Shown here in pieces: positions 13,250 through 26,194 of a stretch of 30,000 nt of DNA. Position 1 is the stretch's first letter, and each line of letters begins with the position of its first letter. Below the pieces are notes generated by a model, which searched no databases, was not told the origin of the DNA, and saw only the letters and a program-made list of their open reading frames with translations. Location of the stretch: the NCBI GenBank assembly GCA_009176605.1, contig SEYY01001248.1, positions 5,001 to 35,000 on the forward strand. The letters run 5' to 3'. The stretch comes from Armadillidium nasatum. Lineage: Eukaryota; Arthropoda; Malacostraca; Isopoda; Armadillidiidae. The position numbers and the translations under genes were made by a program.

Positions 13250-13466
13250 CAATTGCAAGAAAAATATCGTTAACATTCATAGCAGTTTTCGCGGAAGTTT
13301 CCATAAAAAGAAGAGAGTTTTCCTCTGCATAATTCTGAGCTTCATCAAGTTCCACGACTCTTTTATTGGATAAATCAGCTTTATTTCCAGATAGAGCAAT
13401 AACTATATTAGGAGAAGCTTGTCTTTGCAATTCTTTAACCCAAGTTTTGGCCCTTTCAAATGTATC
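13250..13466 (-). CDS. Rab5: Rab5 GTPase, middle exon with G4 and G5 motifs
   Basis: 72 codons plus one base, from [16 protein letters not shown] to [10 protein letters not shown]. It carries the guanine-specificity motif GNKAD and the G5 motif ETSAK, both diagnostic of Ras-family GTPases. The [20 protein letters not shown] block is typical of Rab5 rather than other Rabs. The acceptor is TTTCCAG just before 13466 (minus). The donor follows a single G at 13250 and is weak (GTTATT). The 87-bp intron upstream (13467-13552) begins GTACGA. The gene controls early endosome fusion and endocytic transport. Confidence 0.97.
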
Positions 13467-13552
13467 CTGGAAATAAAAATATGCATGAGAAAATTGAACA
13501 ACTTTAATCTTCAAATAAGTAAAATATCATGGAGTAGATCAAAAAATCGTAC

Positions 13553-13704
13553 TTGATTTGTTATATCGTATACAACTATTGCAGCCTGGGCCCCTCTGTA
13601 ATACATAGGAGCTAGGCTATGGTATCGTTCTTGACCAGCTGTGTCCCATATTTCAAACTTTACTGTGGTATCATCTAAACATACTGTTTGCGTTAAGAAT
13701 GCAG
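13553..13704 (-). CDS. Rab5: Rab5 GTPase, exon with switch II (WDTAGQE)
   Basis: Two bases plus 50 codons, [11 protein letters not shown] to [15 protein letters not shown] is the G3/switch II motif of Rab GTPases. Its glutamine helps catalyse GTP hydrolysis, and the following [16 protein letters not shown] block is strongly conserved in Rab5. Phase 0 joins it to the middle exon (ITNQ-DTFER). The acceptor reads AATTTATTTCAG with a (TA)n tract where a pyrimidine tract is expected. The exons upstream, which should hold the start codon, the P-loop and the effector loop, were searched for to 30000 by eye and not found. Confidence 0.96.
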
Positions 13705-13713
13705 CTGAAATAA

Positions 13714-13820
<107 letters not shown>

Positions 13821-16098
13821 CGTACCAAACCTCTCCCCCGAAATCACTTCTCTCATAAAACAAAGGAACGCACTAAAACGCCAAAACAACCCCACACAAC
13901 TCACCAAAACACAATTAGAAACCCTAAACAATCAAATATCAACCTTAATAAAAACTCACACAACTAACAACTACCAAAACTTCCTCATCAAAAACTTGGA
14001 CAACACAAACAGCAAAAGAGTCTGGAAAACAATCCACACAATTCACAACGCGAAAAACAACCCTCTTCACACTCACGAAACTCCAACTAATCCCACTACA
14101 CAAACCCCTTTAACTCCCAAACAACACATCAACCAACTAGCCACACACTTCGCTAAACAAAGTAGCTTACCTACCCACCCTCAAAACAGAAAAATAATCA
14201 AAAAACTGAAAAAGCTACACAACAACCATAACAACCTAAACGCCATTACACCCACAGACACTCAAAACACCATTAAATCTATCAAAAACTCTCCAGCAAC
14301 AGGACCAGACAACATATCAAATATTCACCTAAAACACCTATCCTTCCACACAATCACATACATAACCTCCATCTTCAACAAATCCATCCAACTCAACTAT
14401 ATCCCTCCCCTATGGAAAAAAGCATTAATCATCCCTAAACTAAAACCCGGCAAAGACCCGTCAAACCCCTCCTCTTACCGCCCAATCTCCTTATTATCCA
14501 CCATCTCAAAACTTCTTGAAAAACTAATCCTAAATTCTATCCTCCAATTCATCCCACAACAAAACTTCCAACACGGGTTCAAACCCAACCATTCCACCAC
14601 CACTGCACTTACCAACATCATCCAACCTATAATAAACGGACTAAACCATAAGCCACATCACAAAACTATATTAATGCAATTGACATAAACAAAGCCTTCG
14701 ATACTGTCCCGAGACATAATCTTATCCACAAAATCCTCCAATCCAACATCACAACAAATACTAAGAAATGGCTATCCAACTTCCTATCAGGCAGAACCGC
14801 CCAAATACAACAAAACGGCCTTAAATCACGTACCATCAACATAAAGAACGGAGTTCCCCAAGGAGCCATTCTCTCCCCCACCCTTTTCAACCTATACACA
14901 GCAGACCTACCACAACCCCAAACAGCTTCCACCCACATCACTACATACGCCGACGACATAACTATTGCCACCACTCACGAAGACCTCTCCACTGCAACAA
15001 CACTCACACAAGACTACCTAACACAACTCCAAACTTGGCTAGTAGAAAAAAGGATGACGGCATCACCAAACAAATCCTCCATAACCCTCACAACAGACAA
15101 ACACTTATCCAACACCTACCCAAATGTCCTACTAAACAACACCCCCATACCCTTCAACAAATCCCCAAAGATTCTCGGCCTAACATTTGACACTCACCTC
15201 ACTTTCTCCAAACACATTCAAAATACCACCACAGCCGCAACCAGAAAACTCAACATCCTCAAAACAGTGGCCAACACTGACATACACAACAACATACAAA
15301 CCTCTATTGCAATCTACAAACAATTTACACGCCCCACCATCAACTATGCCTCCCCCATCTGGCACCCTCTGCTCTCCGACAAAAACTTAACGACACTCCA
15401 AATAACACAAAATAAAGCCCTTCGCACCATTACCGGCTGCACACCCACAACCCCCCAACAACACCTTCATAACGAAACCAAGATACTACCTATAAGGAAC
15501 CACCTCGAAATGATAGGCACCCAATTCTATGCAAAAACCCGTCTACCCACACACCCATGTCACAAAACTATCCTCCAACCTACCAATCAAAGACTTAAAC
15601 AACCTCCATCGTCCACCGGAGCCTTTTACAAACGGATCCTAAATCGCATTCCCCCTCCTCCCCCCAATACCACAACAACCAAACATATACACACTCAACT
15701 AACACATTCATATATGATCAACAGACCTCCAAACAGCATCCTTAACGAACCCCCTCCCGAAATAAACACCGACTCCAACAACCTCCCAAGACACTTACAA
15801 ATCTCACTAGCAAGATTGAGATGCGGGCACCACCCAAACTTACAACATTACAAACACAATTTCAATTTAACACCAGGCAACATCTCCCACTTGTACCAGA
15901 TGCAAAAGGGCCCCGGAGACCGTAGATCACTTTCTTTTAGACTGTCCCTCCAACTATCGCCCCAAAATCTTCTGGGGCATCACTTCTTTGAAAGATCTCT
16001 GGACGAGACCGACTGCGGCGGGAGGCTTCATTAGCGAAGTGTGGCCGCCTCAACAGGGGTGGTCAGGGGGTGAGAAGGTAAAAAAAAAAAAAAAAAAA
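13821..16098 (+). mobile_element. 5'-truncated LINE of a second type (RT and C-terminal zinc knuckle) with poly(A)
   Basis: The reading frame is open from the (TA)n junction. An endonuclease-RT linker (about 13821-14270) is followed by RT: ATGPDNIS near 14300, YRPISLLSTISKLLEKL near 14480, then GFKPNHSTT. One missing base near 14672 shifts the frame. Then come AIDINKAFDTVP, NGVPQGAILSPTLF (about 14848-14890) and an intact YADD at about 14947-14958. A second lost base near 15888 shifts it again, and the C-terminus reads CTRCKRAPETVDHFLLDC, a C-x2-C-x8-H-x4-C knuckle, then WPPQQGWSGGEK. A poly(A) of 18 (16081-16098) marks the 3' end. The endonuclease is missing, as expected from 5' truncation on insertion. 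The coding strand is strikingly rich in A and C and poor in G. It lies antisense in a Rab5 intron. Confidence 0.9.
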
Positions 16099-16101
16099 GG
16101 T

Positions 16102-16241
<140 letters not shown>

Positions 16242-16858
16242 GTGTTAATTATCTCTCCTAGTTAATGACACTTTCTACCATGTCTTAAAATTATTTCTAC
16301 CAGTATTTACTACATTAAATATTATCTCTTGAACAGAGAGAACAAGGATCTATAGGTATCTCTTTAAAGAACAAAATGTTTCTTATAATTATCTTAAGGA
16401 ACAAGAAAAATCTCTTTTCCATTTTATATATTCATTTACTACAATATAGTCACGTCTGCTAGGTTGATAGTGAAGTCAGAGTTAATTTTCTGCCTACTTA
16501 GCAGGGAGGATTCTCAATCAGCTTTGTCCTTCACAGAATAGAGCTAATGTTGTCTTGACCAAAGATCTTAAAAAATGAGATAGAAGTTTGGTTGATTCTC
16601 TTCTCTGCGTTTTCTGTCTTGGTTTTTGAGTTTTATTTGTTTTCTTACGTCTTCAGATTTCAGAGTCTGAGATATAACTGATTTTCGGTGCTCGGATGGA
16701 AGCTTACATTCGTTTGATGCAAAACTAATGTAAGAGTTTTCTCATGTGTAACTATTTACATAAGTATCACTAAAGTCTCTAACTCGGACAATATAATATT
16801 ACATTTAAGGAACAAAATACATGGTTTCATTTTCACCTATCTTTTTACATAAGTATTG
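16242..16858. other. No gene seen
   Basis: AT-rich unique sequence, probably intronic if Rab5 continues to the right. No exon of Rab5 and no mobile-element coding similarity were recognised. Confidence 0.5.
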
Positions 16859-16964
<106 letters not shown>

Positions 16965-16969
16965 AATTT

Positions 16970-19900
16970 TTATTTTAAATAGAAATAGTTTTATAGTTAT
17001 ATAGTTCCACAGTTAATTTTAAAGTTTTAATATTTGTTTTTAACAAGCATTATTTCGGTTTTTATTTAGTTTTGTTTGTCTGTCTGTTTGCTCGTGTGAC
17101 AGTTTGTGTTTAGTCAGTTTACTAGATTGGCTGTTTGTTTGTCTGTTCTGATCGTGAGTGTTTGTGCAGAATGGTGGGTGTGTGCAGGCGTGGGTTCTCT
17201 ATACACTTCACCAACGTCCGTGGCATAGGTCCTAACTTAGCAAAATAACTGTGGAATACCATCTCTCTAATTCTCATCCTAACCTTTTACTCTTGTCTGA
17301 GACCCGAGATATCAAAGAATTCTTCTTCTAACTTTTTAAATATATATATAACTTATTTCATAATTTCCATTCTAAGAGTGGAGTTGGTGCCTATGTTAAC
17401 ACCAACACTCCAGTAACACGTCTTGTGAATCTTGAATCTCCTAACTTCGATGTTCTGTGGCTTAAAATCTTTCTTCCTACAACTTCAATAATCTTGTGCT
17501 TCTGCTACTGTTCTCCTAATAGAACAGATTTTTCTACCTTTTTTGAGTACCTAACTACTTCTCACGAGACTGTTACATCTTCGCATCCAAATACTGAGGT
17601 CCTCTATTTAGGGGATTTCAATGTACACAACACTGAATGGTTAGGTTCCTCTCACACTGATTCAGGGGGAGAGGAGGCCAAATCATTCAGCATTCTCAAC
17701 GATCTGGAGCAACTGATTAAAGAACCAACACACATTCCAGATCGTCCCAACCAATTCTTGAACACTCTTGATTTATGTTTCACTACTAGTCCTTCTCTCT
17801 ATAAATACGCTATCTTCGCACCTATTGGTAAATCTGACCACAATCTTAATTTGTCTTAATTTTCATGCTTTCTCTCCAACTGCTCCACCCTGCCCTAAGC
17901 GTATCTTCTGGCACTTTGATCGGGCTGACTGGGGGGCTTTGCGTTGCTTCTGAGCTAACTATTCCTGGAGTTAATGCTTTGTCTCTGAAGACGCTTCCGT
18001 CTCTGCCGATAAGGTGGGGGCCGTAATCGTTGATGGGATGAGCAGGTTCATTCCTTCTTCATCTAAATCTTTCTCTCCTCAAAATCCATGGTTCGATCGT
18101 GCTTGTTCTCGTGCCATTCAAGCTAGAGACATGGCGTATCGAGAGTGGAAAAATTCTCCTTCTCCTATCACTCTAGCTAATTTTCATTCAGCTCGAAATC
18201 GTTGCAGGGATATTCTTCGATGAGCAAAGCAGACTTTCACCAAACGAAGGTGTGCTGAGCTCCTAAATTCTTCCTACTGAAAAATCTTTCTGGCCTCTTG
18301 CCAAAAACATCTCCAACAATTTCTGTAAATCTTCCTTTCCTCCTCTTATTCGCTCTGATGGTTCTATTGCTAACACTCCAACTGAAAAGGCTAATCTTTA
18401 CGGCCTCCTATTCTCCTCTAATTCTACCCTGGACGACTCCGGCAATCCTCCTCCTACTTCTTCTCCCCTCAGATGTCCCATGCCTTTGCCTGTGATTTCA
18501 TTTGACCAGGTGCATGGGCTTTTGAAGTCTATGAACGTTAGGAAGGCAAGCGGCCCGGATGGCATTCCTCCCCGAGTTTTAAGGGAGTGCGCCTCTGAGC
18601 TGGCTCCGTCCCTCGTTCAACTTTTCTCTCTATGCCTCAATACTAGTACTTTCCCCAGTGTTGGAAGCGCGCATTAGTCCAACCTATTCCAAAGAAAGGT
18701 ATCTGCTTTGATCCTTCCAACTATCGCCCTATAGCTCTTACTTGTATTCTGTCTAAGATCTTTGAAACCCTTCTCAACTCTCACTTCTTAGATCATCTAG
18801 AATCTCATTCCCTTCTTTCTGATCATCAGTATGGCTTTCGACGTTCGAGGTCTACTGGTGATATACTTTCCTATCTCACAGATCTATGGTCTTCTGCCCT
18901 TAGGGACCATGGGGAGACTTGCGTGGTGGCACTTGACATATCTAAGGCGTTTGACCGGGTATAGCATGCGTCACTGCTTTCCAAGCTCCCCTCCTTCCTC
19001 CTTCTCTTTGCTTACTTATGTCCAGATTTCTATCTAATCGTTCCATTTCGGCTGTTGTTGATGGAGCGACTTCTTCCTTTCCTGTCAATAGTGGTGTTCC
19101 TCAGGGCTCTGTCTTGTCTCCTACTCTATTCTTACTTTTCATTAATGATCTTCTCAGATGTTCATCTAACCCTATACATTCATATGCCGATGACTCAACC
19201 CTCCATTCTTCTACTCATTTCAAATCTGCTCCTACCTTTGCATCTAGAGTTGCTTCTCGTCTTCATCTTTCCGATTCCATTCTTGCAGATCTGGATAGAA
19301 TTTCCCAGTGGGGTCGTCTCAACCTTGTGAAATTCAACTCTTTAAAAACTCAACTTCTAGAAATCTCCCTCTCAAAGACACCTTCTAACTTTTCTATTTC
19401 TTTCGATGGTTCTCCCATCTCTCCTGTTGACAATATAAACATCCTTGGCCTTCACAAACAAAAAAATGTCTTTGAAACCTCATATCACAATGGTTGCTAG
19501 GGCAGCTTCACAGAAGCTGGGAGTTCTGTTTAGACTGCGAGAATTTTTCCTTCCTTGCAGTTACTCCAATTATACAAGGATCTCATCCGCCCTTGTATGG
19601 AGTACTGCTCTCATATCTGGGGTAGCTCAGGTTTCACCCGTCTTTTGGATAGGGTTGAGTCAAAGGCTAAAAGATTTATAAACTGTCCCGCTCTTTCAAA
19701 CTCTCTTGACTCTTTATCTTTGTGAAGTGATGTTGGTGCCTTGTCTCTTTTCTATAGGTACTACAGCGGCAAATGCTCGAGGGAACTATCCACCCGTGTA
19801 CCTCCACCTTTACAGCGTCCTCGCAGCACAAGGGGTGCAATGTCCGTGCATCAATTTTGCGTGGACATAGGCAATTCCAGGCTTGTCCACTGTGGTGCCT

Positions 19901-20169
19901 CTTTCTTTCCTGCCACCTCTGTTTTGTGGAACTCTCTTCCATCTTCTGTATTTCCCTCCGCATTTAATCTCAATTTCTTTAAAGCCCGCGTCTGCGCTCA
20001 CCTAAGAAATTTGATTTAGGTGGGTACTGTGGGGGGTGGTTTTTTTTTTTTTTCATTTTTCGGATTTTGTGCTCTTTCACTTTCATTTTATTCTTTTAAC
20101 ACCCCCTCCTTGAATAGGGCTTTGCCTGTGAGTGGTGGTGATGTGTAAAAAAAAAAAAAAAAAAAAAAA
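16970..20169 (+). mobile_element. Near full-length Jockey-type LINE, copy C (decayed)
   Basis: A leader of about 200 bp precedes an ATG at 17171 that opens MVGVCRRGFSIHFTNVRGIG, the N-terminus of the endonuclease. Endonuclease motifs follow: SETRD near 17297, GDFNVHNTEW at 17611-17640 and GKSDHN at 17826-17843. WFDRACS is near 18090. RT motifs are SGPDGIPP near 18550, PSNYRPIALT near 18715, ALDISKAFDRV at 18928-18960, NSGVPQGSVLSPTLF near 19088-19131 and an intact YADD at 19183-19194. The C-terminal block runs to about 20020 (AHLRNLI, stop). Several frameshifts and a stop right after FDRV make it inactive. The 3' UTR ends GTGGTGGTGATGTGT plus poly(A) at 20147-20169. No ORF1 (gag) is present. 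Confidence 0.9.
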
Positions 20170-20390
20170 TAAGCGATGGAGAAGTATAAGCATCAATATA
20201 GGTAAATCATTAGTATTGGTGCTATTGGCAATTTCTTGTGGACTGGATTCTCTTAATCAGTATAGGGCAAATCTTGTTAGTGTTGGTGTTGTTAAAAAAG
20301 GACTAGGCAAGGGCCAGATAATTGGATATCCAACAATTTTCAAAAACTGGATTCCAAATACCCAGTTTTTACTATCTAGCTAAAAAAAAA
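20170..20390. other. Spacer between two tail-to-tail LINE ends
   Basis: 221 bp between the poly(A) of copy C and the poly(T) of copy E. A short open frame is present but has no recognisable similarity, so it is not called as a gene. Confidence 0.5.
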
Positions 20391-20450
20391 TTTTTTTTTT
20401 TTTTTTTAAGTTATCACCATCACTCACGGGCAGAGCCCTATTCGAGGAGT
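20391..20450 (-). mobile_element. Minimal LINE 3' end, copy E (about 45 bp plus poly(A))
   Basis: A poly(T) at 20391-20407 is followed by TCACCATCACTCACGGGCAG AGCCCTATTCGAGGAG, the reverse complement of the 3' tip of copies C and D. Similarity stops near 20450, so this is an extreme 5' truncation on the minus strand. Confidence 0.85.
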
Positions 20451-20455
20451 GTGGT

Positions 20456-20498
20456 TCTTAGTCAGGAAAATTGAGTTATATGTTATTTCTGACTAAGA
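20456..20498. repeat. Perfect 10-bp inverted repeat
   Basis: TCTTAGTCAG at 20456-20465 pairs exactly with CTGACTAAGA at 20489-20498, with a 23-base loop. It lies just beyond the truncated end of LINE copy E. Confidence 0.8.
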
Positions 20499-20958
<460 letters not shown>

Positions 20959-21117
20959 ATGCATTCCAGGATAAATCATACAAAAATAAAAATGACATAC
21001 TTTGTCTTGAAATTTGTTCAAACTTTGTATATCTTGTCTCATTAACCAACAAACAAAGGAAATGTGGTTTGAAAAATTTTCATGAGAGGGAGGGAAGGGG
21101 CCAAGTTACGATCCCCC

Positions 21118-21455
21118 GAGAATTTTGAGGTTCCAAAAATTTAACAAGTTTTGATAGGTCATAACTTAGGTCTTATAAGTGATAGAAATGTGAAACAAAA
21201 TGCGTTTGGTGTAAAAAGGTATGATAAACAAAAGTTACTCTAAGCACTTTTTACCCATGACTGATATTTTAAAAGTTAAAATTTTAATATTGGGAAGCTG
21301 CTCCCCACTCGAGGACAATGGCTACAAATTTTTTATTGATGTACAAAATGTTCCTTTATCATTCGTGCATAAAAGTATGAAATGAACTACTTGTGAATTT
21401 CAGTATTTAATGCTAATATGTTACTTTAAGTAACATAGACAACTTTAAAATATTA
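21118..21455 (+). repeat. Left terminal inverted repeat of the long-TIR transposon
   Basis: Aligns to 26190-26535 on the opposite strand along its whole length with substitutions and small indels. The inner end is marked by a shared AGTAACAT...ACTTTAAA block. Confidence 0.8.
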
Positions 21456-21559
21456 TTTTATGATTATATTAATTAACAATTCCCCCCCCCCCCGAGATCT
21501 TTGCTTAATTCAAATATAAATATGTCTGCAAACTATAAAAAAAAATTCCAATCCATTTT

Positions 21560-22170
21560 ATGATCATAAGGAGGTCATATTAAAGAGCTTGCTTCCTATT
21601 CCAAAATACATTGTTGAGAAGATTGACAGAGTTTGGACTACTTCTAAATGCATATGCATGCATTAAAAAACTTCATAATCATTGCCAACTTACAAGGAGA
21701 AAAAGTGATTCATCTGATAAAGAATCATTAACTGTTTCATAAGAAGAAAGTATTTTATGTTGAAGCAGCACATGTACAAACCGTGTTTTCTGCATTTGGA
21801 GTGACACAGTCAAATTAAGTTAAATATAAACTGAAATAACAAATTAGGTTGATCTGAAAATGAATAAATATCTTTCCACATTTATACTTTTCTCTAAATT
21901 ATGCATGAATCAAATGTTTTGGAAATATGTAGACTAAATATCTCTCAAAGTCAGTATCTATATAATTTTCCAGACGGCATCCATAAAGAGGTTTAAGCAA
22001 AGATTCTCAGTAGTAAGGTAGAAAAGGTATCTACCTCTTTAAATGGTAGAAGCATTGGAAGATGTATTTTCAACATCTATTGATGAAGAAGGACAGTCAA
22101 AATCAAAGAATAGCAAACTGGATGAAAAATGGAAAAGAATGAATTCTGGGAATCAATCAGAAACTTTTCA
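21560..22170 (+). pseudogene. Decayed transposon gene, N-terminal part
   Basis: Remnants in shifting frames on the plus strand. IPKYIVEKIDRVW lies near 21597. A clear 24-residue block at 21668-21742 starts KLHNHCQLTRRKSDSSDK and is followed by a stop. KRFKQRFSVVR is near 21988 and a low-complexity acidic stretch near 22050-22110. The HCQLTRRKSDSSDKES block resembles the N-terminal region of a protein family that recurs in invertebrate predicted proteomes. I recognise the family but cannot name it. The downstream half resumes at 24250 beyond nested LINE copy D. The assignment to one gene rests on order, strand and position between the inverted repeats. Confidence 0.55.
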
Positions 22171-22320
22171 TATTTTAATATAGGCTTTATAATTTTAAAC
22201 CTGAAATATATTTTTAACATTCAATATATATATTTTATTAAAAAAGCAAAAACTTCAATATACTTTTTTTTCTTAAATCGAATTTAATATAATATAATGA
22301 AATTACATAATGTATATACA

Positions 22321-22351
<31 letters not shown>

Positions 22352-24225
22352 CACCACCACTCACGGGCAAAGCCCTATTCAAGGAGGGGGTGTTAAAAGA
22401 ATAAAAATGAAAGAAAATAGAGTACAAAGTCCAGAAAATAAAAACCACCCCTACAGTACCCACCTAACGCAAATTTCTCAGGTGGGCGCAGACGCGGGCT
22501 TTAAAGAAATTGAGATTAAATGCAGAGGGAAATACAGAAGATGGAAGAGAGTTCCACAAGACAGAGGTGGCAGGAAAGAAAGAGGCACCACAGCGGACAA
22601 GCCTGGAGTTGCCTATGTCCACGCAAAATTGATGCGCGGACATTGCACCCCTTGTGCTGCGAGGACGCCGTAAAGGTGGAGGTACACGGGTGGATAGTTC
22701 CCTCGAGCATTTGCCACTGTAGTACCTATATAGAAAAGTGACAAGGCACCAACATCACGTCGCAAAGATAAAGAATCAAGAGAATTAGAAAGAGCGGGAC
22801 AGTTTATAAGTCTTTTAGCCTTTGACTCAACCCTATCCAAAAGACGGGTGAAACCTGAGCCACCCCAGATATGAGAGCAGTACTCCATACAAGGGCGGAT
22901 GAGACCCTTGTATAATTGGAGTAACTGCGAGGAAGAAAAAAATTCTCGCAGTCTAAACAGAACTCCCAGCTTCTTTGAGGCCGCCCTAGCAACCATTGTG
23001 ATATGAGGTTTCCAAGACATTTTTTTGTTTATGTGAAGGCCAAGGATGTTTATATTGTCAACAGGAGAGACGGGAGAACCATCGAAAGAAATAGAAAAGT
23101 TAGGAGGTGTCTTTGAGAGTGAGATTTCTAGAAGTTGAGTTTTTAAAGAGTTGAATTTCACAAGGTTGAGACGACCCCACTGGGAAATTCTATCCAGATC
23201 TGCAAGAATGGAATCGGAAAGATTAGACGAGAAGCAATTCTAGATGCAAAGGAAGGAGCAGATTTGAAATGAGTAGAAGAATGGAGGGTTGAGTCATCGG
23301 CATATGAATGTATAGGGTTAGATGAACAGCTGAGAAGATCATTAATGAAAAGTAAGAATAGAGTAGGAGACAAGACAGAACCCTGAGGAACACCACTATT
23401 GACAGAAAAGGAAGAAGAAGTCGCTCCATCAACAACAGCCGAAATGGAACGATTAGAAAGAAAACTAGACATAAGTAAGCAAAGAGAAGGAGGAAACCCA
23501 AAGGAGGGGAGCTTGGAAAGCAGTGACGCATGCCATACCCGGTCAAACACCTTAGATATGTCAAGCGCCACCACGCAAGTCTCCCCATGGTCCCTAAGGG
23601 CAGAAGACCATAGATCTGTGAGATAGGAAAGTATATCACCAGTAGACCTCGAACGACGAAAGCCATACTGATGATCAGAAAGAAGGGAATGAGATTCCAG
23701 ATGATCTAAGAAGTGAGAGTTAAGAAGGGTTTCAAAGATCTTAGACAGAATACAAGTGAGAGCTATAGGGCGATAGTTGGAAGGATCAGAGCGGCTACCT
23801 TTCTTCGGAATAGGTTGGACTATTGCGCGCTTCCAACACTGAGGGAAAGTACTAGTATTGAGGCATAGAGAGAAAAGTTGAACGAGGGACGGAGCCAGCT
23901 CAGAGGCACACTCCCTTAAAACTCGGGGAGGAATGCCATCCGGGCCGCTTGCCTTCCTAACGTTCATAGAACTTCAGAAGCCCATGCACCTGGTCAAATG
24001 AAATCACAGGCAAAGGCATGGGACCTCTGAGAGGAGAAGAAGTAGGAGGAGGATTGCCGGAGTTGTCCAGGGTAGAATTAGAGGAGAATAGGAGGCCGAA
24101 GAGATTAGCCTTTTCAGTTGGAGTGTTAGCAACAGAACCATCAGAGCGAATAAGAGGAGGAAAGGAAGATTTACAGAAATTGTTGGAGATGTTTTTGGCA
24201 AGAGGCCAGAAAGATTTTTCAGTAG
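22321..24225 (-). mobile_element. 5'-truncated Jockey-type LINE, copy D (youngest copy)
   Basis: Starts on the minus strand at 24225 and ends in the poly(A) read as T at 22345-22321. It covers RT and C-terminus, collinear with 18278-20169 of copy C. SGPDGIPPRVLRE is near 23950, PSNYRPIALT near 23770, ALDISKVFDRVWH near 23560, NSGVPQGSVLSPTLF near 23390 and an intact YADD near 23300. Three small indels break the frame: one extra base near 23964 (start of the RT block), one lost base near 23222, and an extra TA near 22728. Otherwise it is well preserved, so this is a recent insertion. The endonuclease is missing. It is nested inside the long-TIR transposon. Confidence 0.9.
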
Positions 24226-24249
24226 TATTTTCAGTATTCTCATTTCCGT

Positions 24250-26050
24250 ATTTAAATATTCTTGATGAGAATACTAAAAGAAGAATTTAATGCTTCTACT
24301 TCATACAAGCACCGCCTTTAAATACTTACAATGTCTCCATACAGCATAGAAGAAACCAAAACTTCTTTGGAGCAAAACAATATTTGATTAACAAGGCCAG
24401 AAGGTGGAAAAAAATGTTTGGTATTCCACCAGAAATGCCAAACTACTCCAAAGGACAATGTATAAATACAAAAGTGGTAGAAAGTCAGGATTTTTATGAA
24501 AATGATGTGAAGTCGTATATGTCCAAGTAAAGCAGATAGTGTGAGTGTTAGAGAACACATTCAAAAACATCAAATACTAGGAAACCTTCAAGAAATGTAT
24601 TTAAAAATATAAGGAAACTGTTGCAATGCCAGTAGGATTTTCATTCTTTACTTGTTTGGGACCAAGTGGTGTGTGATAGCTGGACAAAAAGAAACCCATA
24701 AAGTCTGTTTGCACGTTCCACCAGAATCCCAAGCAAATGATATATGCAAGTGGTGAAAAGAATTTAAATCACAACATTCTAATAGATACGGCAGTTGGTA
24801 GCAAAAATAATTGGATTGCATGTTGCAGTAATGTAAAGAGTGTCCAGGTACATCAAGTGTCAAAGATTATTTAATTTCTCTAGATATATTTTCTGAATGT
24901 GATGGTGTAGAGTATTATTGTCAATGGGTAAGCACAGACAGATTAACTATAGAAACGTTTATAAAACCTGTTGAGTTCACTGACATTGTAAATCTGACTT
25001 GCCATCATTACATAGCAAAAACTCAAAGTGCATGTCTGCGTAACTTAAGAAAATATTCTTCCCAATGAAGTTATTGTACTTGATTTTGCTGAGAATTATT
25101 AAGTTGTTGTTTAAGATGCTGCCCAAATGTTTCATTAGACAAATTATGAAGTTACATTGCATCCCACAGTTATTTATTGCTTGAATGCTGACCATAAGGT
25201 TAACCACAAAAGTTAGAGTTTTAAGTGATTCTCTTGAACATTTCACTACTGCAGTGTATACTTTTCAATAAAGTTTTGTGAACATGGTAAAGAAAAATTC
25301 TGCAGCAATAAAAAAAAAATTCATTACTTTTCAATGGTTGTAAGACACAACATAAAAACAGATTCAATTTAACTAGCTTGTGTTATCATGAGTGCGATTT
25401 TGAAATGAAAGCAGAATGGAACTTCTTTGTGTAGGATAGAATATAGGACACAATTAAAGAGCAGTTGCAAAGAGAAGCTTGTAAAAAACAGGCCACATTA
25501 TAACTCAGTGTCATTTTACAACCTTTGTGAATCTAATATTAAGAACATTGAATGCCTTTTTGTTTCAAAAGCTAAAATTGAATTCAATAAAAACACCTTG
25601 TCAATTAGATTTGAAGTCTCTTCATTTAAAGGTACAATTGGTTTTTACAAATTTATTCCAAGTGAAATAAACAATATCTGCCTACAGGATATCTAATAAT
25701 GAATAACCCATTTTGTTTAAGATGAGTAAAGTAGAATATGATAAAAGTGACACAGAAATTGAAAATATTCTAAGACAACATGTTGCATGGATGTATGATA
25801 AAGCACTCTGGATAGGGATTATTGATGACATGTCATGTATTTTGTGATTACAAAAATAATTTCTTACTACACTCCTACTAAACAGCCATCCAAATACATT
25901 TTTCCTGACCAAAAAGATAAATGTTGGATATCACAAGATGACATATTGTGTATGATGTCAAGTCCAAGCATTATTTCAGGCATTAAGACAACATACTAAT
26001 TTGAGGATAAGGATATAAAGGGAGCTAATTATTTATTGAAAATGAAGCTT
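24250..26050 (+). pseudogene. Decayed transposon gene, central and C-terminal part
   Basis: Fragments in order across all plus frames: HIQKHQILGNLQEMYLK (about 24556), CPGTSSVKDYLISL (24842), CQWVSTDRLTIETFIKPVE (24920), LHPTVIYC (25155), VLSDSLEHFTTAVYTFQ (25216), and at 25330-25434 KTQHKNRFNLTSLCYHECDF with EWNFF. IKNIECLFVSK lies near 25538, then FYKFIPSE (25640). ILRQHVAWMYDKALWIGIIDD (25768) and CWISQDDILCMMSS (25922) form the C-terminus. The pattern of an Asp-containing FDFAENY-like core (degraded near 25085) and a Trp-rich C-terminal domain suggests a transposase-type enzyme. That is an inference. Stops and frameshifts are frequent, so no protein is made. Confidence 0.6.
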
Positions 26051-26157
26051 TAAAGTGACTAAATATATATTTACTTACTAACACTATCAAATTATTCTAT
26101 ATTAAGAAAATTAATGTTAATTGTTTAAGAAAGTTACACATTAAGTCTTGTTTAAAA

Positions 26158-26189
<32 letters not shown>

Positions 26190-26194
<5 letters not shown>

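Noticed and set aside
23399..23626. Plus-strand open frame rich in Glu and Lys
   Set aside because: Antisense to the RT core of LINE copy D.
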